NCBI RefSeq assembly: GCF_000447755.1
Contig: NZ_AUNE01000055.1
Location: forward strand, 1 to 54,292
Length of the DNA: 54,292 nt
Source: Bacteriovorax sp. BSW11_IV
GTDB lineage: Bacteria; Bdellovibrionota; Bacteriovoracia; Bacteriovoracales; Bacteriovoracaceae
Direction of reading: 5' to 3'
This document shows positions 45,324 through 53,366 of the stretch, piece by piece. A program made the translations under genes and the position numbers. The notes below the pieces were generated by a model. The model searched no databases, was not told the DNA's origin, and saw nothing but the letters and a program-made list of their open reading frames with translations. Position 1 is the stretch's first letter. Each line of letters starts with the position of its first letter.

Positions 45324-46525
45324 ACCAGCCAGTCTGAACTCGTTTTAATCGTTCTAGGCGTCATCATATCACCGTTATAGTATACAACTTCGGCCGGCAG
45401 GTCATGGCATAGGAAAAATGGCATGGCCTCTGTAAAGCCATAGGCACCACACTGAGAGAAAACTAGCCAATCACCTTCACAAATATCTTCAGGCAATTCA
45501 AAAGTTCCAAGCATATCAATTGCCGTGCATAGCGGTCCATGGATTTGAAAACTCTTTTTTGGGGCACTACTATCTCTGAAGAGTTCACAAGGAAAACCTT
45601 GGTGAACTAGTGCCGGACGTGCAATGTGATTAATACCACCATCAAGAACTAAAATATTTTGACCACGAACAATTTTTTTATCAACGACTTTTGTCATGTA
45701 GTGACCTGAACCACCTACAGCATAGCGACCGAGCTCCATCCAAATTGTTTTGAGTTGGTATTTCTCTTTGATACGTTGAAGAATTTTTGTGACGTCTTTG
45801 AAGTCTAATGATCTTGTGTCATTTTCATAGGCGATGCCAAGTCCGCCACCAAGATCAATGATATTGAGGGGGATTTCCATTTTTGATGCGAAGGCCACCA
45901 TGTCGCTGGCCGTGCGATCCCAAATTTTTTCAAGCTTATCCAGCTCAAGCAAATTTCCCCATTGGAAAACGTGACATCCTTGAATATCTAGATGGGTCAC
46001 TTTTGAACGATCTAATTTCAACCACTCACTCTCATCAAGTCCAAACGGAGTTATGGCATTACCTCCGAGAACGGATTTGCCTTCATCCCACGCAAGTTGT
46101 ACGCGAAGAAGAACCTTTGGTTTTACATTCGATTCTTTTGCAATCTCATCAAGCCAATAGGCCTGATTAAGAGATTCTAAGACGATGACATTAATCTCAT
46201 TATCAATAAGAGATTTTAAATAGGCCTTGCCTTTTGCTGGACCTGTCGAGAGTATATCTTCTGGTTCAACACCTGAAGAGAGCACTTGATCAAGCTCTCC
46301 AAGGCTTGCTACGTCAACTCCGAAATTGAGATTGCGAAAAATTTTAAGAATGGCCGATAACGGATTGGCCTTACAGGCATACCAGAGCTTCATATCTGAG
46401 TCTTTAACCTCATCCATATAAGTGAGATGGGCCTTAAGATGATCAAGATCGTAAAAGAAAAAACTAGAATCGAGTCTTTTCATGACTTTTTCGAGTTTCT
46501 TTTTATGCTCTGGCCTTAGATACAT
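45320..46525 (-). CDS. lysA: Diaminopimelate decarboxylase (fold-type III PLP enzyme)
   Basis: LysA decarboxylates meso-diaminopimelate to lysine, using PLP. The 401 residues have the PLP Lys in LWYACKANPLSAIL near 48, the Gly-rich phosphate site IIDLGGGLGIAYEN near 217, and the Cys of the partner site in HGPLCTAIDMLG near 335. Carboxynorspermidine decarboxylase belongs to the same family and is a possible alternative. The position as last gene of a lysC-dap operon favours LysA. AAGGAAAG precedes the ATG. It is separated from dapD by 16 bp. Confidence 0.88.
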   Translation of the reverse strand: MYLRPEHKKKLEKVMKRLDSSFFFYDLDHLKAHLTYMDEVKDSDMKLWYACKANPLSAILKIFRNLNFGVDVASLGELDQVLSSGVEPEDILSTGPAKGKAYLKSLIDNEINVIVLESLNQAYWLDEIAKESNVKPKVLLRVQLAWDEGKSVLGGNAITPFGLDESEWLKLDRSKVTHLDIQGCHVFQWGNLLELDKLEKIWDRTASDMVAFASKMEIPLNIIDLGGGLGIAYENDTRSLDFKDVTKILQRIKEKYQLKTIWMELGRYAVGGSGHYMTKVVDKKIVRGQNILVLDGGINHIARPALVHQGFPCELFRDSSAPKKSFQIHGPLCTAIDMLGTFELPEDICEGDWLVFSQCGAYGFTEAMPFFLCHDLPAEVVYYNGDMMTPRTIKTSSDWLV

Positions 46526-46541
46526 GAACTTTCCTTATCTT

Positions 46542-47306
46542 TTATCTTAAAAAATCTTCGAGCTTAAGTGAACTTTCACTTTTCTCGTCTCTATATTTAA
46601 TAATCATGGCGCAATTAAGTGAAAGACCCATTTCTTTTGCCCAAGAAAGTTTGTCGTTAACAGGTCTTGAACCAGGAACTACGATAGCATTTTCAGGAAT
46701 TGGTTCTCCTTGTTCAAGAACTCTGCCATTGACACAGTCATAAACTGGAATTGATTTTGAAAGTACAACACCAGGAGCGATAACAGCACCTTTTAGAACC
46801 TGTACACCTTCAACGATAACAACACCCGCACCAATGAAAGCACCATCTTCAATAACAACTGGGGCAAGACCAATAGGTTCAAGAACTCCACCAATTTGCA
46901 CACCTGCAGATAGGTGGACATTTTTGCCAATTTGAGCGCATGATCCAACAAGGGCATGTGAATCAACCATTGTTCCTTCGTCAACAAATGCGCCAATATT
47001 AATATAGGCAGGAGGCATGATGATGACACCCTTAGAAACATATGCACCACGTCTTACACTTGATCCCCCTGGAACCATGCGAACTCCACGCTCTGGCGTG
47101 AAAGTTTGTGGCATAATATTGTGCTTATCCACAAATCCTGGATAGTGGTGAGAAGAGGCCTCAATATTTTCACCGGCCTTAAACGCTGCAAGAATGGCCT
47201 GCTTCACTTCTACGTTTGCAACCCACTTTCCATCAACTTTTTGTGCAGCTCTTACTTCACCTTTTTCAAGCTTTTCTAGCATTTCTTTCCAATTTAAATC
47301 ACTCAT
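46542..47306 (-). CDS. dapD: Tetrahydrodipicolinate N-succinyltransferase
   Basis: DapD adds succinyl from succinyl-CoA to tetrahydrodipicolinate in the succinylase branch of lysine synthesis. The 254 residues form a left-handed beta helix of hexapeptide repeats (GAYVSKGVIIMPPAYINIGA, then GTMVDSHALVGSCAQIGKNV). VPGGSSVRRGAYV and LSAGVQIGGVLEP are the diagnostic family motifs. The choice of DapD shows that this organism uses the succinylated route rather than the aminotransferase or dehydrogenase route, though dapC and dapE are not in the window. An AAAAGGA site precedes the ATG at 47306. Confidence 0.95.
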   Translation of the reverse strand: MSDLNWKEMLEKLEKGEVRAAQKVDGKWVANVEVKQAILAAFKAGENIEASSHHYPGFVDKHNIMPQTFTPERGVRMVPGGSSVRRGAYVSKGVIIMPPAYINIGAFVDEGTMVDSHALVGSCAQIGKNVHLSAGVQIGGVLEPIGLAPVVIEDGAFIGAGVVIVEGVQVLKGAVIAPGVVLSKSIPVYDCVNGRVLEQGEPIPENAIVVPGSRPVNDKLSWAKEMGLSLNCAMIIKYRDEKSESSLKLEDFLR

Positions 47307-47321
47307 ATTGAATCCTTTTAT

Positions 47322-48209
47322 TTAATTATTGTTGGCATACCATTGTTTAACCATGCGATCACACTCCATGATTGGGGCCACATCTGCAAGGTCTCTTGCA
47401 TCAAGGGGTAATCTCATTGTGTTGTTCTTAATAACGCCTGTAGCGTTCATAAGAGCTTTTACTGGCACTGGATTTGATGCGAGAAAAAGCGAGTTGCATG
47501 AGTTCTTCCACATTTTTTCATCACTACCGAGTGTGTTGTTTAAACATTTTTTTACAAATAGATTTGTTTCTTTTGGCCACGAATTACCCGCTACAGATAC
47601 AAGACCATAAGCGCCAAGAGGAGCGTAGTCAGGCATTAGACCATCATCGCCAGAGAAGACCTTCCCCTTTCCTGAACACGCGCTTACATACTTTGCAAAT
47701 TTTTCAGGACTACCACTGGCCTCTTTAATGGCCCAAAAGTTTTTATGATCGCGCAGCATTTCTACTGTTTTGTAAGAGAGTTCTCCACCTGTTCTGCCTG
47801 GAACATTATAAAGCATTACTGGACGAGTTGATCTATCCATGAGCGCTTTGAACCATTCATATTGTCCCATAGTTCCCGGCTTTGCATACATTGGAGTTAC
47901 CATGAGGTAAGCATCAAGTTTTAACGTTTCTAGGTAAGAAACCCAATTAAGAGTCTCCCTCATATTAACGCCACCAACTCCACACATGATAGGATTTCTA
48001 AGTCCCAGACCTAGTGTAAAATTAAGAATATCTTTTTTCTCATCTTCATCTAAATTGAGCGCTTCACCAGTAGAACCAAGAATAAGAATTCCGTTGTTGG
48101 CCTCATCTTGAAGTCTTAAAACTTTTTCAAGTGAAGGATAGTCGACACTTGAGTCGCTATTCATTGGGGTAATGACTGCTGTCCAAAGCGTAATATCGTT
48201 TAGTCCCAT
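47322..48209 (-). CDS. dapA: 4-hydroxy-tetrahydrodipicolinate synthase
   Basis: DapA condenses pyruvate and aspartate semialdehyde. The ATG at 48209 has GGAGAG 4 bases upstream (a frame-open ATG at 48221 is less well placed), giving 295 residues. The Schiff-base Lys is in FWAIKEASGSPEKF near 163, the Tyr in MLYNVPGRTGG near 136, and GSTGEALNLDEDE near 45 forms the active-site turn (GTTGE in most homologues). Length and motifs match the usual N-acetylneuraminate lyase/DapA fold; the operon position makes DapA the right member. Confidence 0.93.
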   Translation of the reverse strand: MGLNDITLWTAVITPMNSDSSVDYPSLEKVLRLQDEANNGILILGSTGEALNLDEDEKKDILNFTLGLGLRNPIMCGVGGVNMRETLNWVSYLETLKLDAYLMVTPMYAKPGTMGQYEWFKALMDRSTRPVMLYNVPGRTGGELSYKTVEMLRDHKNFWAIKEASGSPEKFAKYVSACSGKGKVFSGDDGLMPDYAPLGAYGLVSVAGNSWPKETNLFVKKCLNNTLGSDEKMWKNSCNSLFLASNPVPVKALMNATGVIKNNTMRLPLDARDLADVAPIMECDRMVKQWYANNN

Positions 48210-48223
48210 AATTCTCTCCATGA

Positions 48224-48889
48224 TTATTTCAGTAATTCTTTTAATGATAAACTTTGAAAGTTGTGTAGGCCAATATTTAAGTCTCTAACTTTTTCACAGG
48301 CCCACAGGGCACCTTCAGCAAAGATCTTTCTATCTAAGGCCTCATGGCGCAATGTGATTTTCTCGTTTGCAGTTGTGAAGGTTAGGATATGATCTCCAAT
48401 AACATCACCAGTGCGCTCTGAAGTAATCTCTACATCATCATTAACCCAATCTTTCCATGTGAGTGCTGTCCCCGAAGGGGCATCGAGTTTTTTCGTATGA
48501 TGAACTTCGTGAATTGAAAAAGAGTAATCGTTAAATAAGTTTCTTGCTTTTGATAAGGTGTTTATCATCTCGTGCACAAGGTTCATCCCGAGGCTGAAAT
48601 TAGTTGCATAAACCCACGGTGCTGTGAGACCCTGAATGAGTTCATCAGTCCATTTAAAACCAGTTGAACCTGTAACTACGGGGATTCCTGAGCTTTTGAT
48701 TATCTCTATATTATCAACAAAGACATCACCTGGTAAAAAACTTAGAATAACGTCGTGTAAGCGAAGTTGTTCCACTGTCATTGGGTTAGAACGATCAAAA
48801 ACGGTATAAGTGTGGGGGAGGTTGTTGTCATTGATAAGCTCAATAACTTTTCCTCCCGTTTTTCCTTTGCCTAAAAGTGCAATTTTCAT
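48224..48889 (-). CDS. dapB: 4-hydroxy-tetrahydrodipicolinate reductase (short form)
   Basis: DapB reduces the DapA product with NAD(P)H. The N-terminus MKIALLGKGKTGGKVIELI holds the dinucleotide loop with GKGKTGG replacing the more common GxxGRMG. The signature VHHTKKLDAPSGTAL near 128-143 contains the catalytic His and Lys. At 221 residues it is about 50 shorter than the E. coli enzyme, as in some short DapB forms. It overlaps lysC by 4 bp (ATGA) and precedes dapA by 14 bp. Confidence 0.92.
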   Translation of the reverse strand: MKIALLGKGKTGGKVIELINDNNLPHTYTVFDRSNPMTVEQLRLHDVILSFLPGDVFVDNIEIIKSSGIPVVTGSTGFKWTDELIQGLTAPWVYATNFSLGMNLVHEMINTLSKARNLFNDYSFSIHEVHHTKKLDAPSGTALTWKDWVNDDVEITSERTGDVIGDHILTFTTANEKITLRHEALDRKIFAEGALWACEKVRDLNIGLHNFQSLSLKELLK

Positions 48890-50235
48890 GAAATGAATTC
48901 CCTGTGTAATCTTCTAATACTTTCATCGGCCGATTGAGAATCGACAGCAAAACAAAAGTTGTGCTTACTAGCGCCCAGACAGATCATACGAACGTTGATA
49001 TCGCCTAGTGATTTGAAAATACGAGCTGCTAATCCTGATGTGTGATTAATATTATTTCCAATTAACGACACAAGGGAAAGGTCTTTTTCAATTTTAATAT
49101 CACACAACTCTTGAAGCTCATCTAAAAGGTCTTGATTAGAAGCTGTCGCATTATCAATTGTCAGGGCCACAGAGATTTCAGATGTTGTAATTGAGTCAAC
49201 ACTCACGCGATGTGCATTAAAAATTTTAAAGATTTCGTAGAGAAAACCATGAGCATGAAGCATTTTTGGTGTTGATAAAGTAATGAGTGCCTGTTCTTTT
49301 CTTGTGGCCATAGCACGAATAAGAGGAGCATCCGTTGTCGATTTTTTTATCCATGTTCCTTTTTTCTCGGCCTCATAACTAGAACCCACAAAAACAGCAA
49401 CATTGGCGCGAAGGGCCGGTGTAAGTGTTGTCGGATGGAGGATCTTCGCACCAAATGTTGCAAGTTCTGCGGCTTCTGAAAATGTAATTTCATCTAATAA
49501 TTTAGCTTCGGGAACAACGCGTGGATCGGTTGTGGCAATACCTGCAACATCAGTCCAAATTTGAAGAACATCTGCACATACCCCTTCGGCCACGAGTGCA
49601 GCAGAATAATCACTACCGCCACGGCCTAGAGTTGTCGTTTCTCCATCGCGAGTTGCTCCGATGAAGCCTTGAGTAACATAGATAGTTCCACTTTTAAGTC
49701 CTGTAAGATATTGCTCACAAAGATTTCTAATGTCATTTGGTAGTGGCGTCGCCTTTCCAAATCTGTTATCTGTGCGAAGAACCTTTCTTACGTCGAGTAA
49801 TTCTACTTTATTATCTGTCGCAACTTGGGCCATGGCCTCTGTAAAAAGAAGAGAACTCATTCTTTCGCCTAATGCCTGAATACTATCAAAGGCCTTATTC
49901 GTAAGATCGCGAAGTAAGTTGATCCCGCGAGCAAGTGTTTCAAGTTCAAAAAATAGACCTTTGAGGTTCTCAAGAACATGATCATTTACTTTAAGATCAG
50001 CTGCTATTTGCAAATGTTTTTCTTTGATTTCACTAATGAGTTTTTCAGCATCATCCCACTGACCACTTTGTGAGAGTTTAGCAACTTGAATGAGGTTATT
50101 TGTTGTTCCATAAGTGGCCGAGACGACCACGATATTTCCCTTATGCTTCAATGCAACCTGCGCGCTTCTTAACATACATGTTGCATCGGCCATAGATGAC
50201 CCACCAAATTTAGAAACAATCAGCTCATTTTTCAT
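48886..50235 (-). CDS. lysC: Aspartate kinase (lysine-sensitive type)
   Basis: LysC phosphorylates aspartate, the first step to lysine. The ATG at 50235 has AAGGAGAG upstream and gives 449 residues, the same length as E. coli LysC. The N-terminal KFGGSSMADATCM is the kinase signature, with LGRGGSDYSAALVAEG near 220 and WTDVAGIATTDPRVV near 250. Two ACT domains follow from about 300 (ALITLSTPKMLHAHGF and LSLVSLIGNNINHTSG), consistent with feedback inhibition by an amino acid. It heads a lysC-dapB-dapA-dapD-lysA operon under a lysine riboswitch. Confidence 0.95.
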   Translation of the reverse strand: MKNELIVSKFGGSSMADATCMLRSAQVALKHKGNIVVVSATYGTTNNLIQVAKLSQSGQWDDAEKLISEIKEKHLQIAADLKVNDHVLENLKGLFFELETLARGINLLRDLTNKAFDSIQALGERMSSLLFTEAMAQVATDNKVELLDVRKVLRTDNRFGKATPLPNDIRNLCEQYLTGLKSGTIYVTQGFIGATRDGETTTLGRGGSDYSAALVAEGVCADVLQIWTDVAGIATTDPRVVPEAKLLDEITFSEAAELATFGAKILHPTTLTPALRANVAVFVGSSYEAEKKGTWIKKSTTDAPLIRAMATRKEQALITLSTPKMLHAHGFLYEIFKIFNAHRVSVDSITTSEISVALTIDNATASNQDLLDELQELCDIKIEKDLSLVSLIGNNINHTSGLAARIFKSLGDINVRMICLGASKHNFCFAVDSQSADESIRRLHREFIS

Positions 50236-50271
50236 GCTGCTCTCCTTCAAGCAATTAAAATCATTGTCCAA

Positions 50272-50364
50272 AGTAGTCTAGCGATGAATGTGGAATATTG
50301 AAATAGTGGAGGTTGAAATAAAGAGAAACAGTTTTTAAAATTGACTGCGTCTTAAGTTGACCCC
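50272..50364 (-). promoter_or_regulatory. Candidate expression platform between riboswitch and lysC
   Basis: No gene is seen here. GTGGAG at the 3' end of the aptamer (minus strand, 50378-50373) can pair with CTCCAC (50311-50306), extended by ATATT with AATAT further out, competing with aptamer stem P1. A weak hairpin CAGT...ACTG with a T-rich tail follows. Whether this gives termination or blocks translation is unclear. Confidence 0.4.
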
Positions 50365-50527
50365 CCAAAGTTCTCCACAATATCTCTTGTGACAGTCCTA
50401 GGGATTCAGCCCTAGTAACCAACAAGTATTTAACAACCTTAAAAACTTGTTTCGGCACGCTCTCCCTTCACTTGATGTCATCGACGGTTGATCTCGATCA
50501 AGCTATCTGAAGCATGCGCCTCTTTGG
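50365..50527 (-). promoter_or_regulatory. Lysine riboswitch (L-box)
   Basis: On the minus strand the aptamer runs from 50527 to 50365. Conserved parts are P1 (CCAAAG 50527-50522 with CTTTGG 50370-50365), AGAGGCGC (50523-50516), GGGAGAGCGTGCCGAA (50466-50451), a CTTGTTGG arm and GGACTGTCA (50398-50390). These match the order and spacing of the B. subtilis lysC element. It lies between the promoter and lysC, so lysine should switch off the operon. Confidence 0.93.
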
Positions 50528-50537
50528 TATTAGAAAA

Positions 50538-50566
50538 ATGATAGGGTGAATAACTAGACTTGACAA
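50538..50566 (-). promoter_or_regulatory. lysC operon promoter
   Basis: Minus-strand TTGTCA (50566-50561) and TATCAT (50543-50538) with a 17-base spacer. The expected start lies just before the riboswitch. Confidence 0.75.
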
Positions 50567-50590
50567 CCCCCAATGTACACAGAGTATCTT
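50560..50590 (+). promoter_or_regulatory. asd promoter (weak -10 fit)
   Basis: TTGACA (50560-50565) with TATCTT (50585-50590), 19-base spacer. Its -35 box overlaps the minus-strand lysC -35 box almost completely. Confidence 0.55.
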
Positions 50591-50616
50591 ATTTTCATGA
50601 CAAAAAAGGAGTCATT

Positions 50617-51726
50617 ATGAAAAAAGTTGGTTTAATCGGCTGGAGAGGTATGGTGGGAAGCGTTCTTATGGACAGAATGCACGCAGAAAATGACTTCTCT
50701 CATTTCGATCCGTATTTCTTTACGACATCGCAATTTGGACAAAGTGGTCCTGAAATAAATGGTAAAAGCAATCCATTAAAAGATGCGAATAATATTTCTG
50801 AACTAACTCAAATGGATATTATTCTGACTTGTCAGGGTGGTGATTATACAAAAGAAATCTACTCTAAGCTTAAAGAGACTGGTTGGAGTGGATATTGGAT
50901 TGATGCGGCATCGACACTGAGAATGGATAATGAGGCCATTATCATTCTTGATCCCGTAAACCAAAATGTAATTGATAAAGCTCTTAATGATGGTGTTAAA
51001 ACTTTTGTTGGCGGTAATTGTACCGTTTCTTTAATGCTCATGGGTCTTGCTCCACTTTTTAAAAATAATCTCGTCGAGTGGATGACAAGCATGACTTACC
51101 AGGCGGCCTCTGGAGGTGGTGCACGCCATATGAGAGAATTGTTAAAGCAATTTGAAATCATCGGCAATGGTATTAAAACTCTAAATGATGATCCAAAAAG
51201 TGATATTCTTGAAATCGAAAGAAACGTATCTTCGATGTTAAGAAGCGGTGAACTGCCAACTGAAAACTTTGGAGTCCCACTTGCCGCAAACCTTATTCCT
51301 TGGATTGATGTCCCTCTAGAAAATGGACAGTCAAAAGAAGAATGGAAGGCCATGGCCGAGACAAATAAAATTCTTGGCAATACAGGCAGCAATATAGTTC
51401 CCATTGATGGAACTTGTGTTCGAGTTGGTGCCCTAAGATGTCACTCACAGGCCATTACAATTAAGCTCACTAAAAACGTCGATATTAAAACTATTGAAGA
51501 GATGATTGCAACTGGTAATGACTGGGTTGAGTTCGTACCAAACGATAGAGCTTTAAGCGCTCAAAAACTAACTCCTGCTTATGTGTCTGGAACCATGAAA
51601 ATTCCTGTGGGCCGTGTTCGTAAAATGAATATTGGACCAGAGTATTTGAATCTATATACATGTGGTGATCAGCTTCTTTGGGGGGCCGCGGAACCATTGA
51701 GAAGGGTTTTAAGACAAGTTCTTTAA
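50617..51726 (+). CDS. asd: Aspartate-semialdehyde dehydrogenase
   Basis: Asd makes aspartate semialdehyde, the branch point to lysine, threonine and methionine. The ATG at 50617 has AAGGAG 5 bases upstream and gives 369 residues, near E. coli Asd (367). [20 protein letters not shown] carries the NADP loop, [11 protein letters not shown] near 135 has the active Cys, and [14 protein letters not shown] near 162 and [11 protein letters not shown] near 270 the substrate residues. It is of the proteobacterial type. It is divergent from lysC and shares its regulatory region but not the riboswitch, which is transcribed only on minus. Confidence 0.97.
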   Translation: MKKVGLIGWRGMVGSVLMDRMHAENDFSHFDPYFFTTSQFGQSGPEINGKSNPLKDANNISELTQMDIILTCQGGDYTKEIYSKLKETGWSGYWIDAASTLRMDNEAIIILDPVNQNVIDKALNDGVKTFVGGNCTVSLMLMGLAPLFKNNLVEWMTSMTYQAASGGGARHMRELLKQFEIIGNGIKTLNDDPKSDILEIERNVSSMLRSGELPTENFGVPLAANLIPWIDVPLENGQSKEEWKAMAETNKILGNTGSNIVPIDGTCVRVGALRCHSQAITIKLTKNVDIKTIEEMIATGNDWVEFVPNDRALSAQKLTPAYVSGTMKIPVGRVRKMNIGPEYLNLYTCGDQLLWGAAEPLRRVLRQVL

Positions 51727-51733
51727 TATGTAG

Positions 51734-51757
51734 AGGGGCCACTCGGGCCCCTTTTTT
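51734..51757 (+). terminator. asd terminator
   Basis: Stem AGGGGCC / GGCCCCT (51734-51740 and 51746-51752) with 5-base loop and a T-run, 8 bp after the stop. Confidence 0.93.
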
Positions 51758-52484
51758 AATGCATACTGCGTGATTGTCTCTTATCAGCATACTCTTTCTT
51801 TTTAACAGAAAGATTGTCGGCCAACAGAGCATCAGCTTTTGCAAAGGCATCCGTCACCAAATCGGAATAGAGCTTCGCTGTTACACTCACAGCGTATTTC
51901 ATCTCTTCTAATTCTTCTTGTGTTTTAATAAGGCCATCAATATATCCATGCATCATCTTTATGTGACCTTGATCGATTTTATGATGATCTTCAATAAATG
52001 ATAGTGCAGTATCAGGAACGCCAATTTCTTTAAAGGCCGCAATATACTCAGCTCCATATTGAGTTGGCATATACTCTAGATGAAAAAGATAGCCTAAGTA
52101 TCCAATTGGATTTCTAAATTGAATTTGATAATAAGCATAGGCCAAAAGCGCTGTCGTAATTGGTAAAGGATAACCCTCTACAATATTCTCCGTTTCATAT
52201 CCCAGTGCTTTGATATCATCTAAGGCCAATTGATCATGCCCAATCTCAGAGATGGCATGTTTATAAAAAGGCTTAATTTGCGATCTTTGATGATATTTAA
52301 AAAAGGCCGTTGCAAAAGTTTGAATCTGTGGATTCTCTCTTGTATGGTGATAAATCTGCTCCATCATGGCAGCATAATGCATTGGTGTCATTTCACGATC
52401 AAGGATACGTTTGAATCCTGTACTCGCGTGAACTTTTACCATTTCTTCTTTCCAAAAATTAAAAACCTGATCAAACATAGACAT
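51756..52484 (-). CDS. Haem-oxygenase-like di-iron oxidase/oxygenase family protein
   Basis: The all-helical protein of 242 residues follows the iron-containing redox enzyme (Haem_oxygenas_2/HDO) pattern. Likely iron ligands are Glu in AAMMEQIYHHTREN near 42, Glu/His/Asp in AISEIGHDQLALDD near 84 and the ExxHxxxxxxH set in FIEDHHKIDQGHIKMMHG near 175. Related enzymes include UndA (medium-chain fatty acid to 1-alkene), N-oxygenases and CADD. No haem-binding His is evident. It overlaps the acyltransferase gene by 14 bp, so both act together. Its substrate is unknown; an acyl-amino-acid made by the partner is a reasonable guess. Confidence 0.78.
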   Translation of the reverse strand: MSMFDQVFNFWKEEMVKVHASTGFKRILDREMTPMHYAAMMEQIYHHTRENPQIQTFATAFFKYHQRSQIKPFYKHAISEIGHDQLALDDIKALGYETENIVEGYPLPITTALLAYAYYQIQFRNPIGYLGYLFHLEYMPTQYGAEYIAAFKEIGVPDTALSFIEDHHKIDQGHIKMMHGYIDGLIKTQEELEEMKYAVSVTAKLYSDLVTDAFAKADALLADNLSVKKKEYADKRQSRSMH

Positions 52485-53133
52485 GATTAGACTCCATTAT
52501 ATTATTGTTAAACACATGAAGAGGACTCTCCAAATTGTGTGACTTTTCTTGCATGAGTACATGATAAAAAGGCGAGTTAATTGCTTTGAAGTAATCTTCA
52601 TCAAAATTGTTGCAAACAAAGATATTGATATCACCATACTCTGGATGGTGTGCTTTGTGAGAATGTACTAGACCATGACGAGTAAAGAATTTTACAAGAT
52701 GGTCGTTACAATCAATAAGCATATAAGGCGTATTAAATTTGAAATTCAATCGAAAACACTCTTCCATCAACATAAGGGGTGCTTCCAATAGCTGATTCTC
52801 TCTATCTGTAATGAGCTTACCGCAAAAAGAAACATCACCCCCACAAAAGTGATGGTACTGAGTGAAGTGAAAAATCTCATTGTAAGGAGCAATTGTTCCG
52901 CGCTTAATTTTGTTATAGCGAACGACACCAATGAGTTGATCATTTTCAAATATTCCCAAGTTCAAATTAGGAACATGATCCCATTCATCAACAATTATTT
53001 TGCGCTCATGATCTACATTCTTAAGGCCAGGACGGTTCATTTGTTCAACATAAACTTTGTAGCGAAAGCGATAAACCATGGCCAACTCAGCTGGAGTTGT
53101 TAGGCGATAGACGTGATGATTTAAATATTTCAC
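52471..53133 (-). CDS. FeeM/LuxI-like GNAT N-acyltransferase
   Basis: The GTG at 53133 has GGAGGA 5 bases upstream, giving 220 residues. The N-terminal AMVYRFRYKVYVEQM near 18-32 matches the LRxxVYVEE-type pattern of N-acyl-amino-acid synthases (FeeM) and autoinducer synthases, followed by DEWDHVPNLNLGIFENDQLIG-like strands (acyl donor side) and VVRYNKIKRG. The GNAT cofactor motif is weak, as in FeeM/LuxI, which use acyl-ACP. It would acylate an amino acid or amine. It overlaps the di-iron oxidase gene by 14 bp, so the two form an operon. Confidence 0.75.
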   Translation of the reverse strand: MKYLNHHVYRLTTPAELAMVYRFRYKVYVEQMNRPGLKNVDHERKIIVDEWDHVPNLNLGIFENDQLIGVVRYNKIKRGTIAPYNEIFHFTQYHHFCGGDVSFCGKLITDRENQLLEAPLMLMEECFRLNFKFNTPYMLIDCNDHLVKFFTRHGLVHSHKAHHPEYGDINIFVCNNFDEDYFKAINSPFYHVLMQEKSHNLESPLHVFNNNIMESNHVYV

Positions 53134-53366
53134 TGAATCCTCCGTGTTTCTAAAACTCGATGGACATAGTGTTCACATATTAAAAGGCCTAGGCCATATG
53201 GCCCAAGAACAAAGCGTTCGCTAGTAAAGAAGAGCATTATATTTCTCAAGAAACCTTGATTTTGAAGACCGTCGCCTAATAAAATGGACAGTTAAAATCT
53301 GTATTAAAGCGTCCAATTCGTTGAAATTTTGTTTAGTGTGCCATCATATTCCCGATAAGTAATATT
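53134..53366. promoter_or_regulatory. Divergent intergenic region with overlapping palindromes
   Basis: No gene seen. GGCCTAGGCC (53186-53195) overlaps GGCCATATGGCC (53192-53203), two perfect palindromes sharing a GGCC, between the divergent acyltransferase and repeat-protein genes. It may be an operator or simply reflect the high local GGCC content. Confidence 0.35.

Noticed and set aside
50261-50458. Short open frame over the lysC leader
   Set aside because: It lies over the lysine riboswitch, has no ribosome site and no family resemblance.
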